From Coleophoma eucalyptorum (taxonomy: Eukaryota; Ascomycota; Leotiomycetes; Helotiales; Dermateaceae), in NCBI GenBank assembly GCA_026120035.1, contig JALRME010000006.1, positions 124,001 through 188,000 on the forward strand: a stretch of 64,000 bases of DNA, read 5' to 3'. The position numbers and the translations under genes are program-made. Under the pieces are notes generated by a model. It was not told the DNA's origin, searched no databases, and worked only from the letters and a program-made list of their open reading frames with translations. Positions 10,074 to 23,273 of the stretch are shown here, in pieces. Position 1 is the first letter of the stretch; each line of letters starts with the position of its first letter.

Positions 10074-12682
10074 TCAGTAGTCAATCGAGAAGATCCTCAG
10101 CGAGCTATCCTCGCTCGCAATAGCTAACTCCAACTTCTTCTGCTTTGCTCCCTCTGTTGCGACAGGTCTCCATGCCAAGTGCGTGATGGTTTTAGATGCT
10201 TTTGGGCGAAGACTATTTCATAATTAGGATTAGTGAAATCAAAAAGCAAGATGTGCTTCGAAAAAGAAATGGAAGGCATACCTTAAATCAATGCTCTTTT
10301 CCTTAACCACTTCGAAATCGCTCAAAAAATATACTGTCACTACTCCGCTCTCTGTTCCAACTGCGAGCAGTGTCTGCTCGGCACCTTCTTTCTCAGAGAG
10401 CGGGACGTGGCAAAAGTCAATCGCCGTCACGGCCGATGATTCTACAATGTTCTTGCCACTGTGTTTGAACCCCTGCTCATCATTCTCCTTTATCCAAATC
10501 TTGACCTGCTTATCGCGTCCAGCCGTTGCAAAGGCAACTTTCTTGCCAAGTGGCGCCCAAGCTGCATCCAGAATCATTCTCGTGTGGCCCTTTGGATCAG
10601 ACTGTTGTAGGGCATACGTATCTTTTTTCTCTACATCCCGGCTGAAGATGGCCCATTGACGATCACGTCCCACAGAGAGTAGATAGCGGTCATCTGGTGA
10701 GAATTGCAGGCTGGTTACTGTAAGGGAATGAGCTGTGAGTGGTGGTTTGACCTCATGCCAAGTTGCAGTCTCGAAGAGTCGGATTACGGCATGGTCTAGA
10801 GAACTGGCTTTGCAAGCAGTTGCGATCACAGAGCCGTCGTGGCTAGCCGCAAGTGCTGAGATTTCAAACCCGTGCCCATACAACTTTTCTGTCTCAGGCC
10901 AGAGTGTGTGTCGAGAAAGGTGATCTTCTAGAGGTGGATGTTTGAGATCAAGGGTGGATTTATGGGTGATTGACGCTGGATCAACTGCGTCGCGATCGTT
11001 ATTGTTATTGGATGGTAGGATCTCCTGATCATCTTCCACGGCTTCAATGGCTTTGTTGGAGAGACCTAGCAATGGCATGTTTGCTGCATCTGGCATGTCT
11101 TCGATTTGGTTTCCACCAAATCCGCAGAGGGTCTTTAGCAGGTTTGCTACAGCTTTTGGCTCGTTGAAGACACGAAGAAGTTTCTCATCTGCTCCCGAGA
11201 CAAATTGGGAGCCGCCTAATGTGTCGATGCAATTCAGATTATATCCATGGATCTGGGGGCGTGCCATCTCATGCCATGTATCTTGATCGCCGCGTCTCCA
11301 TCTGGCATGAAGTCTCGTTGTCTGATCCGAACTGGTTGACAGAATATAATCACCTTCTTTCGACCACGCAATACCAGTGATTGACTGAGTGTGCCCACTG
11401 ATGCCCACGCCTTTGATCCACCTATCTTGTTCAGAATCATGGTTCCATAGACGCCAGCTACCTGTTCTGCCTAAGCAAACTACTGTGTCTCCAGCTGGTG
11501 ACCATAGGCCAGTCCAAAAGCCTCCTGTGCTTCCTGTGGCTGTGGTTGATCCTTTCTCGGCACTGATTTCTCCCAGTCGTGAAACTGTGACCCAAACACT
11601 TGAACTCCGATCTTGCTCCCATACAGCTAGAGAATTATCTGCTGATGCAGTCAAAAGTTGCAGTCTTGGTCCCCTCTTCCGCCATGCTGCACTATAAATC
11701 CAGTCTTCATGGCCCAGCAAAAGCGCCTCAAAGGTAGCAGAGAAATCAAGTCCCTCTGCTTTGAACCGATGTGCTTTGTTTGATAGAGATTTTCCAGGCA
11801 TGTAAGCTCCTAAGGACGGATCTGCTGATGCAGCAGCCACCGGTAGTTGCGTACCTTGATGTATTCGCCACAAACGGATGTATTTGTCTTGACTTGCTGA
11901 AGCAAGTAACAGGTCACTCTCTGGGCTATCAGTCTCACGCTTGAAAGCCAGGGAGCGAATCCATCCTTCATGGCCAGCTAATGATGCTTGAAACTTGAAT
12001 TCCCGCTCCTTAGCCCCATCAAGAACATATAGCTGAATAATGTCCTTCGTTCCCGCAACTGCCAGCACGTACGATCCAGGAGCACCAGTCAACGACTCCA
12101 TAGCCATAGCCAGTGGGAAAAATCTGGGCTTGACGGTGATAGACTGCAGCAAGGTTGCTACATAGTCCTCGTCGAGTGACCACATCTTGATGGTGGCATC
12201 AGCAGAGCCTGTGGTAAAAATATTCGAACCCTCAGCCACAGCTATACAATTTACAGAGCTCTCATGGTCGGTAAGAGTCTGGACACACTCATATCCTTGC
12301 TCCTTGTCGGTAATCTTCCAGATCTTGATAGTCTTATCGACAGAACCAGTGAGAAGAGTTCCTTGAGAACCTGGAATAAACTTGACAGCGTTCACTGTAT
12401 CAGTGTGGCCACCAAGTATACAAATGAGACCTTTTGATTCCGAGCTCTATAGCAATGGTCATTAGCCACTGCATTACCGCAATCAAAAATGAAAATGAAA
12501 ATGCTCAACGAAATTCGTCAATTCCTACTGAGCCATGTGACATGGTAATTAAGACTCACCTGGGGGCTCCAGAGCGCAACATTTCTGTCTGCTCCATATG
12601 CCAAAATACCTTCATCATTCCAATCAGCAGCTGAAGGGTGTCTATTTGCCCCAGCAGCAAGATACTCGAGAGTGTGAGCCAT
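10074..12682 (-). CDS. elp2: Elongator complex subunit Elp2 (WD40)
   Basis: Three exons on the minus strand, 12682-12560, 12446-10282 and 10212-10074, give about 808 residues, the usual size. The chain is a series of WD40 repeats (GGHTDTVNAVKF, LTDHESSVNCIA, LAGHEGWIRSLAF, LLGHEDWIYSAAW, SGHTQSITGIAW, LTAHSLTVTSLQF), forming two propellers. The start MAHTLEYLAAGANRHP and end SSLRIFSIDY fit the family. Elp2 scaffolds the six-subunit Elongator complex, which makes the cm5 side group on wobble uridine 34 of tRNA. It is head to head with URM1, whose product is needed for thiolation of the same base. Confidence 0.95.
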
Positions 12683-13000
12683 TGTCAAGTCATATGACGA
12701 GGCTGAGAAAAAAAAGTTGAGCACACAAGGCTGAGTGGTTTGGAGACTTAAACAACCATCGGGTTAGACTTGGTGAGTGTGCATACGCTATTTACAGACG
12801 TGTAGAATAAATCCACAGAGGTTGTGAAGCTTTTGACTCTGGTCTATAGGAGGCTTTTGCGACTTGAGGTTGACTCAAAATTTCTTCGGTCCAATTAAGC
12901 GAAAGCGTTCTGGCTCTCTTTCTCCCGGGTGCTTTACATCATCCTCCTCTTAACCCATTCTCAGCATCAACAGACAGGTATCTGAAGTTTCACAATAATC
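12683..13000. promoter_or_regulatory. Shared divergent promoter of ELP2 and URM1
   Basis: Only 318 bases separate the two start codons, so both genes must draw 5' untranslated and promoter sequence from here. I see no strong TATA box. The arrangement is direct sequence evidence; coordinated expression is inference. Confidence 0.6.
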
Positions 13001-13675
13001 ATGGCTGAAGAACAGAAGAACATGGAGGAGGTGCTGCCCATCGTGGTTGAGTTCACGTGCGAAGTCTTGCAAGACCTGCCTCTTCTTAAACATCAGGCTA
13101 ATGCTAGAAACAGTGGCGGACTCGAGATGCTCTTCTCAGATCAACGCAAGCACAAGATAAGTGTTCCTACAAAGGATGAGCAAGGCAAGCCTGTCACAGT
13201 TGGCTGGCTGGTCAACCATCTCTGCAATGTAGTCATGAAAGATTCACGTAAAGAGATGTTCGTGCTGGACGATCACGTGTACGTCAACTCTCTATTAGTA
13301 CATTACCGCTATTCTGTTTTTCGCAAGTACAAATGGTTGCACAACACATTATCAGTGTTGCAAGGTTGCACCCTTTTAGTCCTGTACTTATGATCACATT
13401 GTCTGTCATACTCATGATGGAAGGGCGATCCTAGCGCAAGCAAAAGTGTAATTGATATACCGTTTTTCACTGGCGCATCTTCCGCGCCCCCCTCCCCTTC
13501 CCTGAAACAGCATATGTAAATGGAGCGGCACTGACAGCTGGACTTGCATACAAATAGTCGACCAGGAATCCTCGTCCTCATCAATGACGCAGACTGGGAG
13601 CTGGAAGGCGAAGCCTCGTATCCACTACAACAAAATGATAACATCCTCTTCGTTTCAACCCTTCATGGAGGCTGA
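13001..13675 (+). CDS. urm1: Ubiquitin-related modifier Urm1
   Basis: Three exons, 13001-13056, 13114-13278 and 13558-13675, give 112 residues ending in STLHGG. The C-terminal Gly-Gly is the site turned into a thiocarboxylate by Uba4. Family blocks [36 protein letters not shown] and [13 protein letters not shown] are all present once introns are removed. Urm1 is the sulphur carrier for 2-thiolation of tRNA wobble uridine and also a protein modifier under oxidative stress. Intron 1 is 57 bases, a multiple of three and stop-free, so an unspliced message would read through with a 19-residue insert between EF and TGG. Intron 2, at 279 bases, is long for this window. Confidence 0.95.
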
Positions 13676-16600
13676 CGAATGATAGCCTTTTAGTGGCTTG
13701 GGGATTTGGGGGTCAGCTCAAGAAAGGCTATTATTGAGGATGCAGGAATTGGCGCCCGACCGGTTAATCAATCGCATCTGGCTATTTCATTCCTCACAAG
13801 AATGGGGTGGCGGGAACCTGATGAGTGAACAAAAGACTTGCTCACCGATGGCGTTACTTTGGTTACACCATCAAGGCAGCAATCAATAGAATGGTCACGA
13901 CGACTCGTTATCAGGCGTCCTATTGCATGCGGTGGAGGTGGAATTAATAGCAATGGGATGCGGCATTGAACTTTCTCGCAGATGGGCGCTGCTATGGCGC
14001 CCATACTTACTGTTGAACAGCACAGCTGGTATCGCTCTAGCAGCAGCTCTAGCAGCACACTGTTGTGAAAGAAGCCGTCCGGCTGTTAGAAGTCCTACTC
14101 CGTCCTCGCACTGTAGCATCATGCACCACCACGTGCATAAGTATCGCAAGGAGAACCCAGCTGCGATCACTGCATGCTTTTGAGCAAGGAAGCCGAAGGC
14201 ACTCTTCATCCCATTACCCAGTAACCAGTGTGATGACTGCATCCATCTAGCATCCATCTTGCATTGCAGGCACCTTTACGGAGCACCTCCCCTAAGCGAT
14301 TGCCTTTGGGCTGCAAGGCAAAACATCGCCGCCCAGTGACATGCAGCCTTCCGAGAATTTGAGTTTCAAACGCACAGCACAACAACCAAGACCACATCTG
14401 CCATCTGGCACAATCGCGCCCCCCTCCAGAGCAGACTAATGCATCAGAGTTTTCATTCCTGGGTTGATCAGCACTTTGAGGCTACACACACACACCGCAG
14501 CTATTGAAAGGGCAAGAGGCTGATGAATTATATGTATGAGGGTGGGAGTGTGGGAGGTAGGGGTCTTGATGGGCAAGGTTTTCTAACTGGTACGATCCGT
14601 ACCGCAAGTCTGTGCTCAAAATGCGCGTTGATCGAGATTCACGAACTCGTCTCCTTTCTTCCTCCCTTGCTTCTGCCAATCCGAAAGAGAAAAAAACTCA
14701 GATTCCCTGGCCTCGTTCTCACGCTTGGTGGCGCCTTTCCAATGCATTCTGCACGCTCCCTTTAACAGCGAAATCTGGAATCGTGTAAGAAGAAGAAGAA
14801 ATCAATAAAAATAGCTCGAACTATGCAACAACGGCTTTCCCGCCATCAGGCTCCCGGGCCATGTTCGAGGCGGGTCCCGGCAGCTGGGAAGAACGCCTTT
14901 TCGAGACGAAGAACGAAAGAGGGCAATGGCGAGGAGCGCAAAAGCACCAGACAGTTCCCGGGTCGTGGAACGGGACATACGTATGAGATATATCTTCATC
15001 ATGCGACCGGGTCAACGACCATGTCCTTTCCCCTTTCCCCGTCACACTTAGCCACTGCACTGCATGTATACTCGGGGCGAGGGAGGCGACGCGACCCTGA
15101 TCAACGACGCACGTTGTGACTGCAAGCGAAGCGGTGAGACGCTTTTACTTACCTTAGCTACCTTGGGATGTCCTTACAGTTGTGTCGCTCAGTGACATTG
15201 CCCGTTTAGTCCCGCGTCAATAGCTTTTCCCTTACCTCGACTAGACACTGGCAATACCAATACTAGCACGCCAGCACAGCATAGCATAGCATAGCATAGC
15301 AGAGCCCATAATCATAGCCATATCATGGCCCAGAGAACAGCCTCTAACCAACCCATCGACTTTTGCTCTCTAGGCTCCCGTTCCCCCACCATTCCAAACA
15401 AACGGCATGCAGGAGACTACCTCCGTGGCCTTGCAGACCTAGCAGCTTTGCTCAACGGTTGACCCAAGCGGTCAACCCCTTTCAAAACTCGGTGTGATAA
15501 AGGCAGCTCACATGCGCTGTCCTCAGTTGTGCGACATTGAAATGCCAGCTTATGTTGCTAAACCCCAATAGACAGCAATTCCCCCAAAGCGTTGTGGTCT
15601 CTGTGAGATGGACTTCCCATGGCTTGTCCAAGCCCTAACTGAATCCCCCTAAACTCCTCGCTTCCACCTGTACCTTTTCTTACCCTTCAGATCATGCCAT
15701 ATTTTGCCAACCCCCGGTTAGATAAGGTGAAGAAAGGCCTGGAAAACCTCAGCTTTGCGAGTCTATAGGCTGAGCCTATTCATGCCTTGGCTTTGGAGGG
15801 GAAAGGAGGCGGGGTTTCAAGCACACTTTGTGGTGGAGGGGTGAAAGGTCACTGATGTCAGGTATTTTGTCATAACACAGTAGCTGAATCTTGTTGACCT
15901 TCCTATCAAGGTCAGAGATGAGATCCGTATGGAGCGTACGGGAATGGCTCCTCGGCGCCGTCCGATGGCGCTACGGTGGTTCGTAAAATGTATGGCAGCT
16001 GAGAATTCGAACTGAGACTTTTTATGCTGAGCTCAGGCCCAGGCGTAGCTCAGTCCTGATAGGTTATAAGATATTCATCACGGCATTGAAGGCTTACAAG
16101 ACTGAACACTATTGACGTAAAGGTAATAATAATAGTAGTTTGATTTGATTTTTCTATCCGGCCGTGAAGTAATCGTCAAGATTCGCTCAAAACAAAAAAA
16201 AAAGGATATATCCCAAACCCCAAAGGAAAGCAAACGCACAAGACGCCCTGTGGATTAAGCAGCACCTAAAGCACCAAAATATCAAGCACTAGAGAAGTAG
16301 TCTTCTCTCAAACCCTGTAAATCGTCCATACGTCCAACAAGCCTTCCTCTTGGAGAGCCAAATAAATGCAATCGCTAGACCTCCTTCGCTAAAAGCCAAG
16401 GATCTCTTTGTTGAAAAAGAGATCCAGCCTCCCATATGACCGAGATTTTGTTTTTATGTTCTGCTTTGTGCCCTGCATGTGCAATAGTTTGGGACAAAAT
16501 AGTACGGTGGAAAGTATATAGTGTGGACAAGACATGGCACGAAGTGGAGAGACGAAAGTATCATCATTCGTACCGATGGCTCTTCGCACAATAGAAATAA

Positions 16601-17014
16601 ATGCAGACGAATGAAGTAAAGACAAAGCAGCGAACGCACTAACAGAAAATTTTAAAGAGAAACAATATCAAAGACCACCTCCTCCACGCAAATCAGAATG
16701 CCTCGACAAGTGTATCCCAAATTCCCTTGCTCCAAGAAAGAACCGAAGTCGCGAATAAGAAGAAATTTTTTGTAGATTAATGTACCTCCCTGAGTTGCAA
16801 TTGCTGAAAGTAGTGATACATCCCCCCGGTGTATTGTGTGATGTACAGAATGCTTACCACAGAGTATGAAAGTATGCATCAACCTCGTCATAACCGTCAT
16901 TTCGCGTCTCTGTGATACTGTCGTCGTTAACCGCGGTGCTCTGGAGCCCCATGATGTTGTTTCACCATAGCTATGAACTTTGTTTCCATCCATAGATATG
17001 TATTGTGGGGGCTC
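13676..17014. other. 3.3 kb gene-poor stretch
   Basis: Between URM1 and the stop codon of the C2H2 gene I see no frame longer than about 120 codons and no recognisable domain. Part near 17.0 kb must be 3' untranslated sequence of the C2H2 gene. A pentamer repeat lies at 15277-15302. A segment near 16045 resembles a tRNA A box but has no B box or cloverleaf. Confidence 0.5.
15277..15302. repeat. (ATAGC)n pentanucleotide microsatellite
   Basis: Four perfect ATAGC units at 15281-15300, flanked by partial copies. Confidence 0.85.
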
Positions 17015-18499
<1,485 letters not shown>

Positions 18500-21400
18500 C
18501 GTCGCCCGAGATACCTCTGCCGATGTTGTTAAAGGCTCAAATGGTTGTACCAGTCCTTGGTAAGGAGAATAGCAATTTTCAGGGGCGTGATGTTGCTGTG
18601 GCTGATGGTGTTGCTGAGGTTGTTGCTGATGATGCTGTTGCTGTTCAGGCCAGCGTCCCCAGGCCTGACTGGGGGTTTGAGTTCCAACTGCCAGTTTGAC
18701 GGTTATGTCTTGCCTACTGCAAGACGTAGATTTCAAGGATAGTTGCTGTGTTGTCTTGTCGAATAAATGGGCTTTGGAGAATATCAAAGAGGATGGTCAG
18801 ACTTGATGCGCAGGACCAAAAGAAGGCGAAAGTAAAGGTGCGCCGAAAGAGAATGGTGAACGAAAGTGTGCCAGTAAGCGATAGGGTGCTTATGATTTTT
18901 ATTGATGAGTATGTGTATGCTTGTATACCAGTGTCTTACTGAGGGCTTGTTGATCTTGATTTGAGTGAAGTGTATTCAATCAGTGAATGAGACGAGGTCA
19001 CGCAGTTGAAAAGAATAGAAGAGGCTGATTCATCCGGTACTCAAATTCGAAGTGGTAAGAGAAGAGTGTCTGCTACTCATATACAGATCTGGAGTTACCT
19101 GCCCCCCATCGGGATCTCTGGGCACCCATGTAACCTACGTGACACCAATTAACAGCCACAGAGACGATGCATGGCATTGAAACAGCAAAATGAGCTGTAA
19201 TTTGCCCATGGTTACACTCTTGGGAGATACTCTTCCTATCCCAAACTACAGTATGAAGCTGTACTCACGATGAACAAAAATGAGACTAAGAGGATCGAGT
19301 GCCAGTACTTAAAAAAGTGACCAGGGTGTTCTGACGGGGGTCTGTCAAGGCGAGGTCAACCTCAAAGACACGAAAGACCAATCCGGATAAGGCGTCCTGC
19401 CAGTTGAAGCAAAAGGTCATGGAAGACACGTCTAATGCGATTCTGGCAGTCAGAATCAAGTCTGTGGGCTAAGAAATGCATTGGCTACGAGCGACTAGCA
19501 CCTACTACCTAGCAATATGTGTGTGCATGGGGGGGGATACGGCATCTAGCGGGATCGATCTGAACGAGCGCTTTAGGAAATTTCGGGGGATAGAACATGC
19601 ATCACTTGATATTCTGTCAAAAGAGGTCAAAGTCCACAGTCCACCATGGGTCAAGGATCTTGCGAGGCGCCAAACACGATCTGAGATAGGGTGGGGACCT
19701 GTTCTCGGTGCTGTGCATACAACCCCTGTGACACGCTGCAGGTCGAGGTGCTGCTGTTGAGCAAGTTGGAGCTGCAGGCTGCAGACGGGGCTGTTCAACA
19801 TCGCCATCCGGGATTTGCACGGGAGGGAAGGATGAAGCTTGCATCGATCTTATCCACCGCTACCCCATGACGTGTGGGGGTTGCTTTGATAAGTCGAAGA
19901 TCTTGCGCGCTGAGGATTGGTTGGGCCATGACCTGATTATTGAGCATCGCTTGCATACGTTGGTGACCGCCCTTTTCGTACCTGGCAGACAACAAGTGAC
20001 AGGTAGGCTATCAAGCCATGATCCCATGAGCAGTCAGGAATCCTGCAGTGAGCGGGCAGGGCAGGCAGGGCAGGCAGGAAAGCACTAGTTCTGCTGAGCC
20101 GTATATCTTCGGCAGAAAGGCTTGCGGGGATGCACGAAGGGATGTGACGATCGAGGTCCCGGGGACTCGGGTAGGCCAATGAGATGTACGTATCTATTCG
20201 AGTGGATCAGAGGTCACGATTCTTTGAAAGCCTAAAATTCCTGTCTTAGGCGCGGCTTGCGAAAAAATAATATCGCTTTGGTTTCTGGGGTCCGAAAGCT
20301 GGACGGGTCTTAGCTTCCGGAGTTCCACGCCTCGCTCTCAATTCGATATATGACAGCAAATCTCTGCTCTCGAGTCTTGATCACCCGTCCTGGTGTTTTG
20401 GGCATCATCAATCTTGGTTGCACTCCGCTTGGTCGCAATCTCCCCGCCCGTGGGAATCGCAGCCGTAGGAGAACCATGACCAGCGATGTCGCAGTGAAGA
20501 GGGTGAGGCTGTCGCATCGCCTACCAATATGTGCTCCCTGTTGTGACATGTGTTGCAACCAAATCCCAACACGGGAACTTTCTAGCTTCTGTGGCTATGG
20601 TTGTGCTCAATGTGGCTGGAGTGATGCAGATCTTTCACCGTGTCAGAGACAGTATTGCAGGCTGGCAGCAGCCACATTCAGGGCCAAGACAGGGCGAGAC
20701 TCGAGGGTTTCCTTCAACAGCAGTTGGCGTGTGCAAAGCCTTGACACTTCATAAGTGTTAGGCTAGGAGTTCCAGGAGATTGGGACGTAGTATTGCGCTT
20801 CCGATCCTGGGAAGAGTTACGTCTTTCACCGACGGGATTGGAACAGGATACTGGGCTTGAAGTTTCTGGGAGATTTTAGTGCATCCTTCTACTTCGTACA
20901 AGCTGTTCAGCATTTTGAGAGGACTGTGGCCCAAATGCTCTAACATTCCAGATGAGGGTGGCATTGCCTTGCATTGCTGGGCAGGGCGAGAGCTCTCGCA
21001 GAGAATTTAATAAAGTCGCTATATGCATTAAGCAGACCTCAAAATCATGCTATTGACATCGCGCAATTTCTCCAGGATCACACGATGGTGGTGCATCCAG
21101 ACAGATGCCATGGTGGTTCTTGGAATTTCTCAGGATCGTACTGAGCAATAAAGCTGTAGAGGGGGACCATCATGTGGCCAAGTCTTCACCGACAGGTTTG
21201 CCTGTTCCCCTCTCCTCAAGAAATCCGAGATCCAAGGACAGACAGTTGCAAGTACCCAAAGCCAGCTGATGGAAGCTGAAAAGGCATCTCGCAAGTCCGT
21301 CCCGGCCAAACCCAAACTTTGCTGGTAAGTGACATTCTGCACGGAAAGATGTCCCGAGTATAGGTCCAAGATGAAAGATGTTTCTGTTGGCAGCGGCACT

Positions 21401-22629
21401 TGGTCCTAAATTAGGATGATCATGTTGCAGCCTCATTGCAGTCATGGTTATTGATCACCCGGATCTCTTCCGCGGAGGTGTACCCTTGTTGAAGATTCCA
21501 GAGGAGTGGTTCATGGCGTCGATCAGTACAGGGATAAAATTCCAAATATCTCAGCACACGAATCTTGACTACCAAGGCAGAAGCCGAAGCCCAGATGAAG
21601 ATGAATTTGGGAGCTCGTATGACTACATCATTCCATGTGCAGCTGTATTGGTTGAATCGGTAGGCGTCAGGAGCGGTGGGTGACGCTGCGCTGTGTTGTA
21701 CTGTTGTGAGAGTTTCGGGCACAGGGCGCAAGGGAGTCATAGTGGACATGGACAAGGTTATGTTAGTGCCTCAGGCTTCAAGACATTATTCGTCACCTGA
21801 CTCTGTTGACGCGAAAGAGGCTGGCTGGCTTAGGTAAGCACATTCAACCAGCTGGAAAACGTTGGCGCAAAATGCCCTCCACCTTTTCCTCGGTGCAGCG
21901 AGCTCGATCGTATTCGACGAAATTACCTGCACAGAACCTTGTTACGACCTTTCCAACATGAGATTCTAGAATGTTTCAATTTCACACTGGAATTTGCCTT
22001 TCCTTCAAGCGACGCATAACATGATGTCCTATTCACAGTCTCCACCCGCGGAGCTGCCTTCCTGGACTTCCGGCGGGACGATTAATGAAAAATATGCGAC
22101 CCTCCGGCCTTGTCTCTGATCGTGTCGCCGTCGTCACTATTTCAGTCCTGTTCGATGCGAGCCGCGAAGATCCAATCTTATCTGCTGCACAGACGTCAGA
22201 CGTTGAAGGTGTCCAGAGTGCAGTAGTGCAGGGCAGAGAGGAAGGACATACACATCCTACATGATGTACAGCCAGGCGGGCCTGGTCTCTCACAGTCTAC
22301 CGTGACTGCCCTACCACATATTATTGGTGACGCTCACAGCTCTCTCTAGATTCACGAAGGAACAATGGCCTTGAGTAACGGACTAGCCAGGCATTGCAGG
22401 CATTACCAGGTATGGTATTGCCAGCCGGAACTCGCCTTTGACGCCGCTTCACGCGCCATCCCATTTTTATTGTCTAAGCGCAGATATCCCTAGGGATTTA
22501 CACCCCAGATCTTTCGTCGATCTTCTGCCACACCACTGAAAAGACAGCCTTGGATTGGGCATTTCGATGTGCTCATACAATCTTCATGCGCTGGATGGAG
22601 CTCTTGACCACATGGTTTTGCTTTAATAA

Positions 22630-22650
22630 CCCCCCCCCCCCTTTTTTTTT
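22630..22650. repeat. Homopolymer junction: C12 followed by T9
   Basis: A run of 12 C and then 9 T. Such junctions are prone to sequencing error, so length here is unreliable. Confidence 0.8.
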
Positions 22651-23239
22651 GAAGCTCACGAGCTCGCACCCTCTATCGGGCCCCTCTATCGGGGCTGCGC
22701 AGCTAGGTATATGATAGGAAAGTGGTCCGAGAAGTGTCGGTTGGTACACAGCCAGTTGTCTCTGTCTGAATCAATAATCTGTATCAACAGAAAGTTTCAA
22801 CCGGATCGCCGGGTTTCTCACGAGCATCTTGATCTTGCAGAAGCAGGGCCACTGCGCGATATATTGACAACCACGCCACCCAATGCCGGCGCTTCTTGCT
22901 ACATCACATTCGCAACCTTTGCCCGCGATTCGTACCTCGTCCACATTTTTGCATCTCGCTTCCCGATGATTACCTTTGTCACTTTTCAGATGTCGAAACA
23001 CCACCTCCAACGGATCTGGATGTTTGGCAGAGGGCGTCGAACCCGGTATCGCTGAAACTCCACTGCGCCGTTGCATACATTCTGAAGTTACAATCTCTCC
23101 AAATGTGCTTGATCGACTTCAGTCTACGGAGTGTTGTACAGTAGTAATAGAATTAATGAATACGCACGCAATCAGTCTCTGCGCCCAGCTAGTCCTATTA
23201 CACGAGCTCATCTCGCTGGAAAAGCTGAATCAGATACCA

Positions 23240-23273
23240 TCTCCATAGATATTCGTCTCCATAGATATTCGTG
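23240..23273. repeat. 16-base tandem duplication
   Basis: The unit TCTCCATAGATATTCG occurs twice back to back. Ends are good to about one base. A looser direct repeat of CCTCTATCGGG lies nearby at about 22670-22693. Confidence 0.75.

Noticed and set aside
16020..16110. tRNA-like A box (GGCGTAGCTCAGTC)
   Set aside because: No B box (GGTTCGANNCC) at the right distance and no acceptor-stem pairing.
23025..23075. GGTTCGA B-box-like sequence on the minus strand
   Set aside because: No matching T stem, A box or cloverleaf could be folded around it.
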